DNA of 64,000 nucleotides. Origin: Jannaschia formosa (GTDB lineage Bacteria > Pseudomonadota > Alphaproteobacteria > Rhodobacterales > Rhodobacteraceae). Below, piece by piece: positions 27,306 to 35,964 of the stretch (position 1 is its first letter; each line of letters starts with the position of its first letter). Under the pieces are notes generated by a model. The model was given only the letters and a program-made list of their open reading frames with translations. It was not told where the DNA came from and searched no databases. Made by a program: the position numbers and the translations under genes. The stretch covers positions 248,001 through 312,000 of the forward strand of contig NZ_QPLJ01000001.1 in the NCBI RefSeq assembly GCF_003340555.1, written 5' to 3'.

Positions 27306-29846
27306 TCAGCGTTCCGTCAGCTTCAGCTCGATCCGCCGGTTGCGGGCGCGGGCCTCCGGGGTCGGGCTCGGATCGACGGGGCGGAACTCGCCGAAGCCGG
27401 TCGCGGCCAGCCGCTCGGGCGGGATGCCGTGCTCCTCGATGAGGTACTGGACGACCGACAGGGCGCGGCCCTGGCTCAGCTCCCAGTTGTTGGAATATTT
27501 GCCGGAACCCGCCAGCGGAATATCGTCGGTATGGCCGTCGACGCGCAGGATCCAGTCCAGCTCCTCGGGGATCTGGTCGGCGATGTCGAGGATGACCTCG
27601 GCCACCTCGGCGATCTGCGCGCGGCCCTCGGGCTGAAGCTCCACCTCGCCGCGCGGGAACAGGACCTCGGAGGAGAAGACGAAGCGGTCGCCCTCGATCT
27701 CGACGCCCTCGCGGTCGCCCAGCACGCGGCGGAGCTGGCCGAAGAACTCGGATCGGAAGGCCTCCAGCTCCCGCGCCTCGGCCTCGAGCCGGGCGCGCTC
27801 GGCGGCTTCCAGCTCGGCGCGAGCGCGCTGTTCGGTGGCGACACGGGCAAGGGCCGCGTTCAGGTCCTGGGTCAGGGTCTCGATCCGGACCTCCTGCTCG
27901 CTGTCGGCATCGGAGGAGGCGTCGAGCACGGCCTGAAGGCTGGAGAGCTGGCTGCGAAGCTGGATGACCTGCTGGTTCAGCAGCGCGGCCTCGCGCAGGG
28001 CCTCGGCGCGCTCCTCGTCGACCTCGGCCAGCTCGGTCTGCGCCTGCGACAGCAGCGCCTCGCGCTGCTGCGCCTGGGTGAGCGCCTCGGCGGCGCGGCT
28101 CTCGGCGGTGAGCTGGCGGGCGAGCGCGGCAGAAAGCTGCTCCTGCACCTCCTCGGAGGTGAGAGTGGCCTCCTCGCGCGCGGCGAGCGCGGCGTTCAGG
28201 CGCGACTGCAGTTCGGCCCGGACCGATTCGGCGTCGGCGATATCCGTCTCGCGCGCGGCGAGCGCGGCCTCGAGCTGCTGGATGCGGCTTTCGAGCCGGG
28301 CCCGGGTCGTCTGGGCCTCCTCGCGGGCCTGCTCCAGCGCGGCGAGCGTGTCGGCGAGCCGCTCGTCCAGCTCTGCCGCGCGGTCGCGCGAGCCGTCGAG
28401 ATCGCCGAGCGCGGCGCTCAGCCGCGACTGCAGCTCGGCGCGGACGGCCTCCGCGTCCGCGACCTCGGCGCCGCGGGCGGCGAGCGTCGCTTCCAGTTCG
28501 GCGATGCGGGCGCGCAGCTGGCTGGTGGTCGACTGCGCCTCGCCCCGCGCTTCGTCCAGGGCGGCCAGCGCGGTCGAGAGCTGCGCGTCAAGATCCTCGA
28601 CCCGCCCCTCGGCGGTCTGGAGGCTGGCCAGCGCGGCGTCGAGCCTGGTCTGGAGCTCGGCCTGCACGGCCTCGGCATCGGCCACGGCGCCGTCGCGGGC
28701 GGCGAGCGTCGCCTCCAGCTCCTGCACGCGCGCGGCGAGGCGGTCGCGGGTCGCCTCGACCTCGGCCTGGCTCTCGGAGAGGGCGGCGAGCGTGGCGGCC
28801 AGCTGCTCGTCCAGATCGTCCGCACGTCCCTGCGCGCCCTGCAGCTCGGTCAGCGTGGCGGCGAGGCGGGCGTTCAGGTCCTCCTCGGCTTCCTGCGTGG
28901 CGGCGAGGAGCGTCAGCGTCTCCTCCGCCTCGCGCCGCTGCTGCTCCAGCGCCAGTGTCATGGCGGTCAGCTCGGCGTCGGCATTCTCCAGCCGCGCGCG
29001 CAGGGCTTCGGCGGCGGCGGCCTCGGCGAGGCGGGCCCGCTCCTCCTCCGACAGGGCGGCCTCGGTCTCCGACAGGCGGGCGCGCAGCGCCTCGGCGGCG
29101 GCGGCTTCGGCCAGGCGGGCGGATTCCTCTTCGGAGAGCGCGCCGCGCACATCCTCGAGCGTCCCGCTCAGCGCGGCGACATCCGCCTGCGAATCGTCCA
29201 GCGCGGCGAGGGTCTGCGCCAGCGACGCCTCGCGGGTCTGGGCCTCGGCCTCCAGCTCGGCGACCAGCGCCTCGACGGCTTCGGCGCGGGCGGCGGCGAG
29301 GCGGGCCTGCTCGGCGGTGGCGTCGATCTCGTCGCGCGCGGAGGCGAGCGCGAGTTGCAGCGCCTCGCGCTCGTCGATGATGCGGGTCAGCTCGCCCTGC
29401 GTCGTCTCCAGCTGGCCGGCGAGCGCGCGGCGCTCCCCTTCCGCCTCCTCCAGCGCGCCGGTCAGGCGTGCCTGCTCCGACAGCAGCCCCGCGACGCGGT
29501 CCTCGAAGCTCGCCACCTGGCCTTCGAGCGCGTCGCGCTCGGCGCTCAGCGTGGCGATCAGGGTGGCCTGGCGGTCGCGCTCGGCCCGCGTCTCGTCGAG
29601 GTTGGTCTCCAGCCCGATGGCACGCTGCTGCTCCAGCCCCAGCGCACGGGCCAGCCCGTCGAGCTCCTCGCCCAGCGCGATCAGCTCGTTGTCCTGCGAA
29701 GTGATCCGTTCGGTCAGGATGAACTGGACGATCATGAAGATCGACAGCACGAACATCAGCACCAGCAGCAGCGCCGTCATCGCGTCGACGAAGCCCGGCC
29801 AGACATTGGCGGTGAAGCGCTGTCCCGAACGGCGGGCGAGGGCCAT
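27306..29846 (-). CDS. OmpA/MotB-type peptidoglycan-binding protein with a very long repeat-built coiled coil
   Basis: 846 residues. Residues ~15-45 form one membrane helix (NVWPGFVDAMTALLLVLMFV) with the protonatable Asp at 21, as in MotB/ExbD/ZorB. Residues ~50-670 are almost pure heptad coiled coil, including two 28-residue repeats (237-292) and three 74-residue tandem repeats (324-397, 398-471, 472-545). The C-terminus (~700-846) is an OmpA-like domain: RVDGHTDDIPLAGSGKYSNNWELSQGRA and ATGFGEFRPVDPSPTPEARARNRRIELKL. With the upstream MotA/ExbB-like gene (1-bp gap) it should form an ion-driven inner-membrane complex that reaches the peptidoglycan. The role in the cell is unknown. Confidence 0.88.
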   Translation of the reverse strand: MALARRSGQRFTANVWPGFVDAMTALLLVLMFVLSIFMIVQFILTERITSQDNELIALGEELDGLARALGLEQQRAIGLETNLDETRAERDRQATLIATLSAERDALEGQVASFEDRVAGLLSEQARLTGALEEAEGERRALAGQLETTQGELTRIIDEREALQLALASARDEIDATAEQARLAAARAEAVEALVAELEAEAQTREASLAQTLAALDDSQADVAALSGTLEDVRGALSEEESARLAEAAAAEALRARLSETEAALSEEERARLAEAAAAEALRARLENADAELTAMTLALEQQRREAEETLTLLAATQEAEEDLNARLAATLTELQGAQGRADDLDEQLAATLAALSESQAEVEATRDRLAARVQELEATLAARDGAVADAEAVQAELQTRLDAALASLQTAEGRVEDLDAQLSTALAALDEARGEAQSTTSQLRARIAELEATLAARGAEVADAEAVRAELQSRLSAALGDLDGSRDRAAELDERLADTLAALEQAREEAQTTRARLESRIQQLEAALAARETDIADAESVRAELQSRLNAALAAREEATLTSEEVQEQLSAALARQLTAESRAAEALTQAQQREALLSQAQTELAEVDEERAEALREAALLNQQVIQLRSQLSSLQAVLDASSDADSEQEVRIETLTQDLNAALARVATEQRARAELEAAERARLEAEARELEAFRSEFFGQLRRVLGDREGVEIEGDRFVFSSEVLFPRGEVELQPEGRAQIAEVAEVILDIADQIPEELDWILRVDGHTDDIPLAGSGKYSNNWELSQGRALSVVQYLIEEHGIPPERLAATGFGEFRPVDPSPTPEARARNRRIELKLTER
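28212..28877 (-). repeat. Three tandem 222-bp coding repeats (74 residues each)
   Basis: Within the OmpA/MotB-like gene, residues 324-397, 398-471 and 472-545 align without gaps. They share L(N/Q)xRL at the start, DLDEQL / DLDAQL / ELDERL near residue 21, ATLAAR / AALAAR near 56 and VADAEAVxAE (IADAES in the third) at the end. The repeat length is not a multiple of seven (74 = 10 heptads + 4), so each unit probably contains a hendecad or a stutter. Confidence 0.85.
28971..29138 (-). repeat. Two tandem 84-bp coding repeats (28 residues, four heptads)
   Basis: Residues 237-264 and 265-292 of the OmpA/MotB-like protein are near-identical for their first 22 residues: both have LSEEE, then ARLAEAAAAEALRARL. 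The second half drifts (SETEAA / ENADAE). Confidence 0.85.
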
Positions 29847-29847
29847 G

Positions 29848-31062
29848 CTAGGCGTCCCCGTCGGTGCCGTAATGGCCGCCCTGCTGGCCGACCAGACGGT
29901 TCATCTGGCGGATCGCGCGGGTCAGCGCGCCGAGGTCGCCGCGCAGGTCGTCGGTCGCGGCCTGCCGGCCCTGCTGCATCTCCTCGAAGACCTTCAGAAG
30001 CTGCACGTCGATCGACCGCAGCCGCGCGCGGCTTTCGGCGTCCATCGCCTCGCCTCCGATGGAGTTGGCCGAGGTCAGCGCCTCGACCACGCGGTCCTGG
30101 CCGTCCGCCAGCCGCTGCAACGCCACGTCGATGTTCCCGCCCGCCCCGCTCTCGATGCGGTGGGCCATGGTGGTGATCGCCTCGGAGAGGGTGGACATCT
30201 TGCTGTCTGCGGCGAGGCGCCCGGCCTCGGCCTTCTGGAACATGTCCTGAAGGCTTTCCATCTGGTAGTTCATGTGGTCGAGAACTGCGGCCAGCGAGTA
30301 CTGGTCGATCGTCTCCTCGTCGTTGTCGCCAACGAGACCGACGCGGGTGATCGACGACAGCCAGTCCTCCAGCTCGCGGTAGAAGCGGTTCTGGCCGTGG
30401 CCCGCGAACAGCTCCAGAAGGCCCACGACCAGCGATCCGGCAAGGCCCAGCAGCGACGAGGCGAAGGCCGTGCCCATGCCCTGAAGCTGCTCCTCCAGAC
30501 CGTCGATCAGCCGGGCGAAGACGGCGACGCTGCCCTCGTCGCCCGCGGGGTTCAGGTTGCGGATCGTGTCGACGACCGAAGGAACCGTGATGGCGAGGCC
30601 CCAGAACGTCCCCAGCAGGCCGAGGAAGATCAGCGTGTTGACGAGGTAGCGGGTGATGTCCCTCGCCTCTTCCATCCGCGCGCCGACCGAATCGAGGATG
30701 GAGCGCGAGGACGAGGACGAGATCTGGCTGCGCGCGGACCGCGCCCGGAGCATCGCGGCGAGCGGCGCCAGAAGGCCGGGCGGCCGGGTGATGTCGTGAC
30801 CCGGGCGTTGCTCGGCGAAGCCCTCGATCCAGCTGACCGACGAGAACAGCTGGAACACCTGCGCGAAGCAGGCGATCACGCCGAGGACGAAGACCGCGAT
30901 GATCGTGCCGTTCAGCCACGGGTTCGAGGTGAAGATCGGGGCGATCTGCGGATAGGCGAGCCACGTCCCCGCGCCGACCGCGCTCAGCACCGCCAGCATG
31001 TAGACGATCTGCCGGACCGGCTGGGAGAACTGCGTCTCCTGGACGAATTGTGCGCGTGCCAT
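29848..31062 (-). CDS. MotA/TolQ/ExbB-type proton channel protein
   Basis: 404 residues from ATG 31062. Four hydrophobic segments are visible: ~12-34, ~46-67 (GTIIAVFVLGVIACFAQVF), ~150-175 (YLVNTLIFLGLLGTFWGLAITVPSVV) and ~195-220 (FASSLLGLAGSLVVGLLELF). The third and fourth match the MotA/ExbB channel helices. The last ~180 residues are soluble, helical and probably cytoplasmic. The stator partner is the OmpA/MotB-like protein encoded 1 bp downstream. No exbD/tolR, tonB or tolA is present, so this is not an ordinary Ton/Tol system. Confidence 0.85.
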   Translation of the reverse strand: MARAQFVQETQFSQPVRQIVYMLAVLSAVGAGTWLAYPQIAPIFTSNPWLNGTIIAVFVLGVIACFAQVFQLFSSVSWIEGFAEQRPGHDITRPPGLLAPLAAMLRARSARSQISSSSSRSILDSVGARMEEARDITRYLVNTLIFLGLLGTFWGLAITVPSVVDTIRNLNPAGDEGSVAVFARLIDGLEEQLQGMGTAFASSLLGLAGSLVVGLLELFAGHGQNRFYRELEDWLSSITRVGLVGDNDEETIDQYSLAAVLDHMNYQMESLQDMFQKAEAGRLAADSKMSTLSEAITTMAHRIESGAGGNIDVALQRLADGQDRVVEALTSANSIGGEAMDAESRARLRSIDVQLLKVFEEMQQGRQAATDDLRGDLGALTRAIRQMNRLVGQQGGHYGTDGDA

Positions 31063-31112
31063 CGCTCTGCCCTGCCGCCCCGTTGGTCGGGGTCCTTTAG
31101 AAAACACGGGCG

Positions 31113-31141
31113 ACGCTAGAGATGCCCCTTTTCAGCGACAA
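31113..31141 (-). promoter_or_regulatory. Possible promoter of the MotA/MotB-like pair
   Basis: On the minus strand TTGTCG (31141-31136) and TAGCGT (31118-31113) are spaced by 17 bp. They lie about 50 bp upstream of the MotA-like start. Confidence 0.3.
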
Positions 31142-31159
31142 GCGAAGGCGTCTTTCCGC

Positions 31160-31702
31160 TTATCCGTCCGCCCGCATCTGTTGCACGCGAGATACCAACC
31201 AGTCGATGTCCGGGTCGCCGATTCCGAGCGCGTGGAGCTTCTCGGCGGTCTTCGTCAGATACTCGTGGTTGGGCCCGCGCCCGCCCGCGGCATGGGCGAT
31301 GATCTTGGCCTGCCGCTCCAGCGGAAGGGCGCCGGTATATTGCCGGTGCGCGGTGTCGACGACATAGGCGATGGCGGCTATCTCACTGCCGTCCTTGCAC
31401 AAAAGCGTGACGTCCTCCTCCCGATAGGCGCTCGAGATCAGCTCGCGGGCGCGCAGGGAGGCCAGCGCCCTTTCGGGCTCCTCGGCCCTGATGGCGAGGC
31501 CGGTGCAGGCCTCTCCCTCGAACGGCTCCAGCGCCAGGACGAGGCCCGGCTCGGCCTCCGATCCGCGGTGATGGATGGACCACATGCAGAACCGGCGCCG
31601 GAAGCCCGCGAGCGTCGCCAGCCGTGTTTCCGCCACCTCGATGCCCGGATCGAAGATGAGCGACCCGTAGCCGAAGACCCAGAGCTCGTCCGGTGCGTCC
31701 AT
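31160..31702 (-). CDS. Gamma-glutamylcyclotransferase (ChaC-like)
   Basis: 180 residues. The N-terminal motif LWVFGYGSLIFDPG is the glycine-rich substrate loop of the gamma-glutamylcyclotransferase fold, and the spacing, followed by RRFCMWSIHHRG, resembles ChaC proteins that split glutathione to 5-oxoproline and Cys-Gly. The length is slightly below E. coli ChaC (231). Start supported by AAGGAGA, 5 bases upstream. It is single-gene and divergent from the next gene. Confidence 0.85.
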   Translation of the reverse strand: MDAPDELWVFGYGSLIFDPGIEVAETRLATLAGFRRRFCMWSIHHRGSEAEPGLVLALEPFEGEACTGLAIRAEEPERALASLRARELISSAYREEDVTLLCKDGSEIAAIAYVVDTAHRQYTGALPLERQAKIIAHAAGGRGPNHEYLTKTAEKLHALGIGDPDIDWLVSRVQQMRADG

Positions 31703-31770
31703 GTCGCTCTCCTTTTCCCCCGGCGCCGTCGCAGATAGACGGGCCGGAGGCAGGGCGAAAGGGCGATCCG

Positions 31771-32721
31771 ATGATACGCATCCTCACGATTCTGGTGCTG
31801 GTCGCGGCGCTGGGCTGGTCCGGCTACTGGATCGCCGGGCGGATGTCGGTGATGCGCGGGATCGAGGCGGGCGTCGCCGAGGCGCGGGCCGAAGGCTGGG
31901 AGATCGCCTGGGACGACCTGTCGGTCGCGGGCTTCCCCAACCGCTTCGACACCGGGCTCAGGGGCCTTGTCGCGCGCGGCCCCGGGGGCTGGGGCGTCGA
32001 GGTGCCGCGGCTGGAGGTGATGGCGCTGAGCTATCGCCCGAACGAGGTCATCGTCGTGCCGGGCACGCCGCTGTCGCTGCTGACCCCGGCTGGACCGGTC
32101 GCGGTCGAGGCCGGGGACCTGCGCGCCTTCGCGGCCTTCGACGGCTCCGGCCCGCCGCAGCCGGTCCGGGTCGAGGTCGAGGCGACCGCCCTGGCGGCGC
32201 AGGGCGCGGGGATCGCGGCGCGCATCTCGCGCGGCGTGGTCGCAATGCGCGAGGCGGAGGCCGACCTGTCCCATGACGCAGCGCTGTCGCTGTCGGACCT
32301 TGCGGTCGAGGGGATCGACGCACCGCTGCCCGCCGTCTTCGACGCGGCGGAGATCGACGGCACCGTGACGCTGGACCGACCGCTCTCGGACCAGCCGAAC
32401 GTCACCGCCCTGACCCTGCGTCGCGCGGAACTGGCCTGGGGAGAGACGCGGGTGAACCTGACCGGCGCGCTTGCGGTCGGTCCCAGCGGCCTGCCCGAGG
32501 GCGAGCTGCTGCTGGAGCTGGAGGGCTGGCGCGCGCTGCTGCCGCTCCTGACCGGGCTGGGCCTGGCGGAGGGTCAGGCGCGCCTGCTCTCGGCGGGGAT
32601 CGAGGGGCTGGAGCAGGACGGCCGCGCCGAGATCCCGCTGACGCTGTCCGGCGGCATGCTGCGCTTCGGGGTGATCCCTCTCGCCCCCCTGCCCCGCCTG
32701 CCCGCGCCCTACAGCCCGTAA
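31771..32721 (+). CDS. DUF2125 domain protein
   Basis: 316 residues from ATG 31771 with AGGG upstream. One N-terminal membrane anchor or signal (MIRILTILVLVAALGWSGYWIAG) is followed by the DUF2125 core: GWEIAWDDLSVAGFPNRFDTGLRGL, typical of this Rhizobiales/Rhodobacterales family. The protein is predicted periplasmic and membrane-tethered. Function unknown. The 3' end overlaps the convergent small gene by 13 bp. Confidence 0.88.
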   Translation: MIRILTILVLVAALGWSGYWIAGRMSVMRGIEAGVAEARAEGWEIAWDDLSVAGFPNRFDTGLRGLVARGPGGWGVEVPRLEVMALSYRPNEVIVVPGTPLSLLTPAGPVAVEAGDLRAFAAFDGSGPPQPVRVEVEATALAAQGAGIAARISRGVVAMREAEADLSHDAALSLSDLAVEGIDAPLPAVFDAAEIDGTVTLDRPLSDQPNVTALTLRRAELAWGETRVNLTGALAVGPSGLPEGELLLELEGWRALLPLLTGLGLAEGQARLLSAGIEGLEQDGRAEIPLTLSGGMLRFGVIPLAPLPRLPAPYSP

Positions 32722-33164
32722 GGCAGCACCAGGAGGGCGCGGCGCGGCCCGGCGCAGCGCTCGCCCGGGTCGCGCCAGCCCACGGCCGCCTCCGCCGCGA
32801 TGACCCGCGCGATGCAGGCGGCGAGCGCCTCCGGCAGCGGCGCGCCCCGGTCCAGCGCCTCGATCCCGTCCAGTCCGGACATCTCGAAGACCAGCCGCTC
32901 GCCCCCGCCGGGCCCCAGCACCCGCAGCACCGTCACCCCCGGTCCGCAGCGTCCCCGGCAGAGCCGCGCCAGATCGGCCAGGTGCCGCAGGCTGGCCTCG
33001 CGCCGCAGCAGCACCGCATCGGCCGAGGCGTCCGGAGGCAGGTCCAGCGCCGCCGCCACGACCGGCGCGCCGTCGCCCAGGACCGACACGCCCGGCGGTC
33101 CGTCCCGTGGCCAGAGGAACCAGAGACCGAGACCCGCCAGGAGAAGAAGAACGCCGATCCGCAT
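32709..33164 (-). CDS. Small membrane-anchored protein of unknown function
   Basis: 151 residues. The N-terminal segment MRIGVLLLLAGLGLWFLW is a membrane anchor or uncleaved signal. The remainder is soluble, with three to four cysteines (LCRGRCGPG, CIARV, CAGPRR) that could form disulfides in the periplasm. I do not recognise the family. The third-position GC bias supports real coding. It is convergent with the DUF2125 gene with 13-bp overlap. Confidence 0.65.
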   Translation of the reverse strand: MRIGVLLLLAGLGLWFLWPRDGPPGVSVLGDGAPVVAAALDLPPDASADAVLLRREASLRHLADLARLCRGRCGPGVTVLRVLGPGGGERLVFEMSGLDGIEALDRGAPLPEALAACIARVIAAEAAVGWRDPGERCAGPRRALLVLPYGL

Positions 33165-33235
33165 GCGGACGCAATCTAGCGCCCGCCGCGACCGGGGCCG
33201 CCCGTTTACCGAAAATCAAGGTTAACGCGCCCCTT

Positions 33236-33300
33236 CCCTCCTTCGATGCTCCAAAAATATGCCGGGGGGAGCCGAAGGCGGGGGGCAGAGCCCCCCTCCC
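33236..33300 (-). repeat. Dispersed intergenic repeat, family B, copy 2
   Basis: Minus-strand copy: the core CCGGCATATTTTTGGAGCAT and GAAGGA, with the GGGGGC-AGA-GCCCCC hairpin at 33281-33295. It lies between the small anchored-protein gene and the GcvT-type dehydrogenase gene. Confidence 0.75.
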
Positions 33301-33321
33301 CGGCCGGGCCCGGGGCCAGTC

Positions 33322-35823
33322 CTATCCGTCGACGCGCAGCCGTTCCTGCCGGGGGTCGTGCGGGCTGTCCTCCACGATCTCGGCATCCCACAGCGCGCGC
33401 TGCATCCGGACCTTCAGCCGCGTCCCCGGCTCGGCCAGGTCGGGCCGGACATAGCCCATCCCGATCGACTTGCCGAAGACGACCGAATAGCCGCCCGAGG
33501 TCAGGCGCCCGACCCGGCTGCCGTCCGGCGCATAGAGCGCCTCGCGCCCCCAGGGATCGGCGTCCCCGGGGCCGTCCACCAGCAGCGTCACGCAGCGGGA
33601 GCGGATGCCGATCTCCTGCATCGCCGCCTTGCCGAGGAAATCCTTCGACAGGTCGACGAAGCGGTCGAGCCCCGCCTCCAGCGGGGTCGCGTCGCGGCCG
33701 AGCTCAGTCCCGAAGGCGCGATAGGACTTTTCCTGCCGGAGCCAGTTCTGCGCCCGCGCGCCGACCAGCCTAAGCCCGTGGGCCTCGCCCGCCTCCATCA
33801 GCCGGTCGAAAAGGTAGTTTTGCATCTCCATCGGGTGGTGCAGCTCCCACCCAAGCTCGCCGGTATAGGCGACGCGGATGGCGTTGACCGGGCACATCAG
33901 CAGCTCGATGTCGCGCTGCGACAGCCAGGGGAAGCGCCTGTTGGACAGCGCCGTCGCGGGCTCCGCGTCGCGGATCAGCTCCGACAGGATGGCGCGGCTG
34001 TTCGGGCCAGCCAGCGCGAAGACGCCCGTGCGGCCGGTCACGTTCTGGCGGTCGATGCGGCCGAAGCGGGCCTCGGTGTCGGCGATGGCCTTGTAGAGGT
34101 AGTCCTCGTCATAGGCCTCCCACGCGCCGGCGGAGATGAGGTAGAAATCGTCCTCGGCCAACCGGACGATGGTGTATTCGGTCCGCGTGGTCCCGACTTC
34201 GGTCAGGGCGTAGGTCAGGTTGATGCGTCCCACCTTGGGCAGCCTGTTGGTCGTGAACCAGTCGAGGAAACCCGCCGCCCCCGGCCCCGAGATGCGGTGC
34301 TTGGCGAAGGCGGTCGCGTCGATCAGGCCCGCGGTCTCGCGCACGGCGCGCGCCTCGTCGGCCGCGTGCTGCCACCACTTCCCCCGCCGGAAGCTGCGCG
34401 AGGTCAGGTCGAAATCCGCCTCCGCCCCCGGCACGAAGTAGTTCGGCCGCTCCCACCCGTTGACGCAGCCGAACTGCGCGCCCGCCGCCTTCATCCGGTC
34501 GTAGCAGGGCGCAGTCTTCAGCGGCCGGGCGGCGGGCCGCTCCTCGTCGGGGTGGTGGAGGATGAAGACGTGGTCATAGGCCTCCTCGTTCTTGCGGCAG
34601 GCGTATTCGGTCGTCACCCAGGACCCGAAGCGCTTGGGGTCGAGTGACGCCATGTCGATCTCGGCCTCGCCCTCGACCATCATCTGCGCGAGATAATGGC
34701 CGGTGCCGCCCGCAGCGGTGATCCCGAAGCTGAACCCCTCGGCCAGCCACATGTTGCGCAGGCCGGGCGCGGGGCCGACCAGCGGGTTGCCGTCGGGCGT
34801 GTAGCAGATCGGGCCGTTGAAGTCGTCCTTGAGGCCGGCGTTCTCCGACGAGGGGATGCGGTGGATGAAGGACATGTATTCCGCCTCGATCCGCTCCAGG
34901 TCGAGGGGGAAGAGGTCCGCGCGGAAGCTGTCGGGCACGCCATACGGGAAGCGGGCGGGGGCATTCTGCTCGTAAGGTCCCAGGATCCAGCCGCCGCGCT
35001 CCTCGCGAACGTACCATTTGGCGTCGGCGTCCCGCAGCACGGGGTGCTGCGGGTTGCCCGCCGCGCGCCATTCGACCAGCGCGGGGTCCGGCTCGGTCAC
35101 GATATACTGGTGCTCGACCACGATGGCCGGGGTCTTGATCCCCAGCAGGCGGGCGGTGCGGGGCGCGTGGTTGCCGGTCGCGGTCACGACGTGCTCGGCA
35201 TGGATCACGGCGGTCTCTTCGGTGGGCACGAGGTTGCCGCCCCGCTCCGCCATCTTCGTGACCGTCACCTTCCAGTGATCGGCCGCCCATTCGTAGCCGT
35301 CGACCTGCCACTTACGCTCGATGGTGACGCCGCGCTGGCGGGCGCCCTTGGCCATGGCCATCGTGACGTCGGCGGGATTGATGTAGCCGTCGGTCGGGTG
35401 GAGGATCGCGCCCTTCAGGTCCTCGGTCCGGACCAGCGGATACCGCTCCCTTATCTGGGCGGGCGTCAGCCATTCATGGGGAATGCCCACCGTCTCGGCC
35501 GTCGCGGCATAGAGCGCGTACTCGTCCATCCGGTCGTCGGTCTGCGCCATGCGCAAATTGCCCACCACCGAGAAGCCGGGGTTGAGGCCCGTCTCCGCCT
35601 CCAGCGTCTTGTAGAACTCGACCGAGTAGGCGTGGATGTGGCTGGTGGCGTAGCCCATGTTGAACAGCGGCAGCAGCCCCGCGGCGTGCCAGGTCGAGCC
35701 GGAGGTCAGCTCGTCCCGCTCCAGCAGCATGACGTCCGCCCAGCCCGCCTTGGCGAGGTGATAGGCGATGCCCGTTCCGACGGCGCCCCCGCCGACGACG
35801 AGGGCTTTGACATGGGTCTTCAT
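33322..35823 (-). CDS. GcvT-domain FAD dehydrogenase (dimethylglycine/sarcosine dehydrogenase family)
   Basis: 833 residues. An N-terminal DAO-type FAD domain (LVVGGGAVGTGIAYHLAKAG, with GSTWHAAGLLP) places H46 where dimethylglycine dehydrogenase carries covalent FAD. A central FAO_M-like segment follows, then the C-terminal aminomethyltransferase (GcvT) domains, including GTELGRDATPLEAGLD and GYVRPDLAEPGTRLKVRMQ. Such enzymes oxidatively demethylate N-methyl amino acids and pass the C1 unit to tetrahydrofolate. Dimethylglycine, sarcosine or another methylamine is possible. Start has GGAGA upstream. Divergent from pobA. Confidence 0.88.
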   Translation of the reverse strand: MKTHVKALVVGGGAVGTGIAYHLAKAGWADVMLLERDELTSGSTWHAAGLLPLFNMGYATSHIHAYSVEFYKTLEAETGLNPGFSVVGNLRMAQTDDRMDEYALYAATAETVGIPHEWLTPAQIRERYPLVRTEDLKGAILHPTDGYINPADVTMAMAKGARQRGVTIERKWQVDGYEWAADHWKVTVTKMAERGGNLVPTEETAVIHAEHVVTATGNHAPRTARLLGIKTPAIVVEHQYIVTEPDPALVEWRAAGNPQHPVLRDADAKWYVREERGGWILGPYEQNAPARFPYGVPDSFRADLFPLDLERIEAEYMSFIHRIPSSENAGLKDDFNGPICYTPDGNPLVGPAPGLRNMWLAEGFSFGITAAGGTGHYLAQMMVEGEAEIDMASLDPKRFGSWVTTEYACRKNEEAYDHVFILHHPDEERPAARPLKTAPCYDRMKAAGAQFGCVNGWERPNYFVPGAEADFDLTSRSFRRGKWWQHAADEARAVRETAGLIDATAFAKHRISGPGAAGFLDWFTTNRLPKVGRINLTYALTEVGTTRTEYTIVRLAEDDFYLISAGAWEAYDEDYLYKAIADTEARFGRIDRQNVTGRTGVFALAGPNSRAILSELIRDAEPATALSNRRFPWLSQRDIELLMCPVNAIRVAYTGELGWELHHPMEMQNYLFDRLMEAGEAHGLRLVGARAQNWLRQEKSYRAFGTELGRDATPLEAGLDRFVDLSKDFLGKAAMQEIGIRSRCVTLLVDGPGDADPWGREALYAPDGSRVGRLTSGGYSVVFGKSIGMGYVRPDLAEPGTRLKVRMQRALWDAEIVEDSPHDPRQERLRVDG

Positions 35824-35964
35824 TGCGCGGTCTCCGGTCCGATCAGGGGCCTTTCTGACGCAAGCGGCCCGGCGCGGTCAGCCCGGGGCGACAAGACAGG
35901 AGCCGGATGCGACGCGCCCTTGCCGCGCCTTCCCCCGCGCGTCATCTGTATCGCAGGAGGATCC

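Noticed and set aside
27306-31062. Zorya anti-phage system
   Set aside because: The two membrane proteins resemble ZorA/ZorB in general layout, but the long tail is on the wrong subunit and no zorC, zorD or zorE gene is adjacent.
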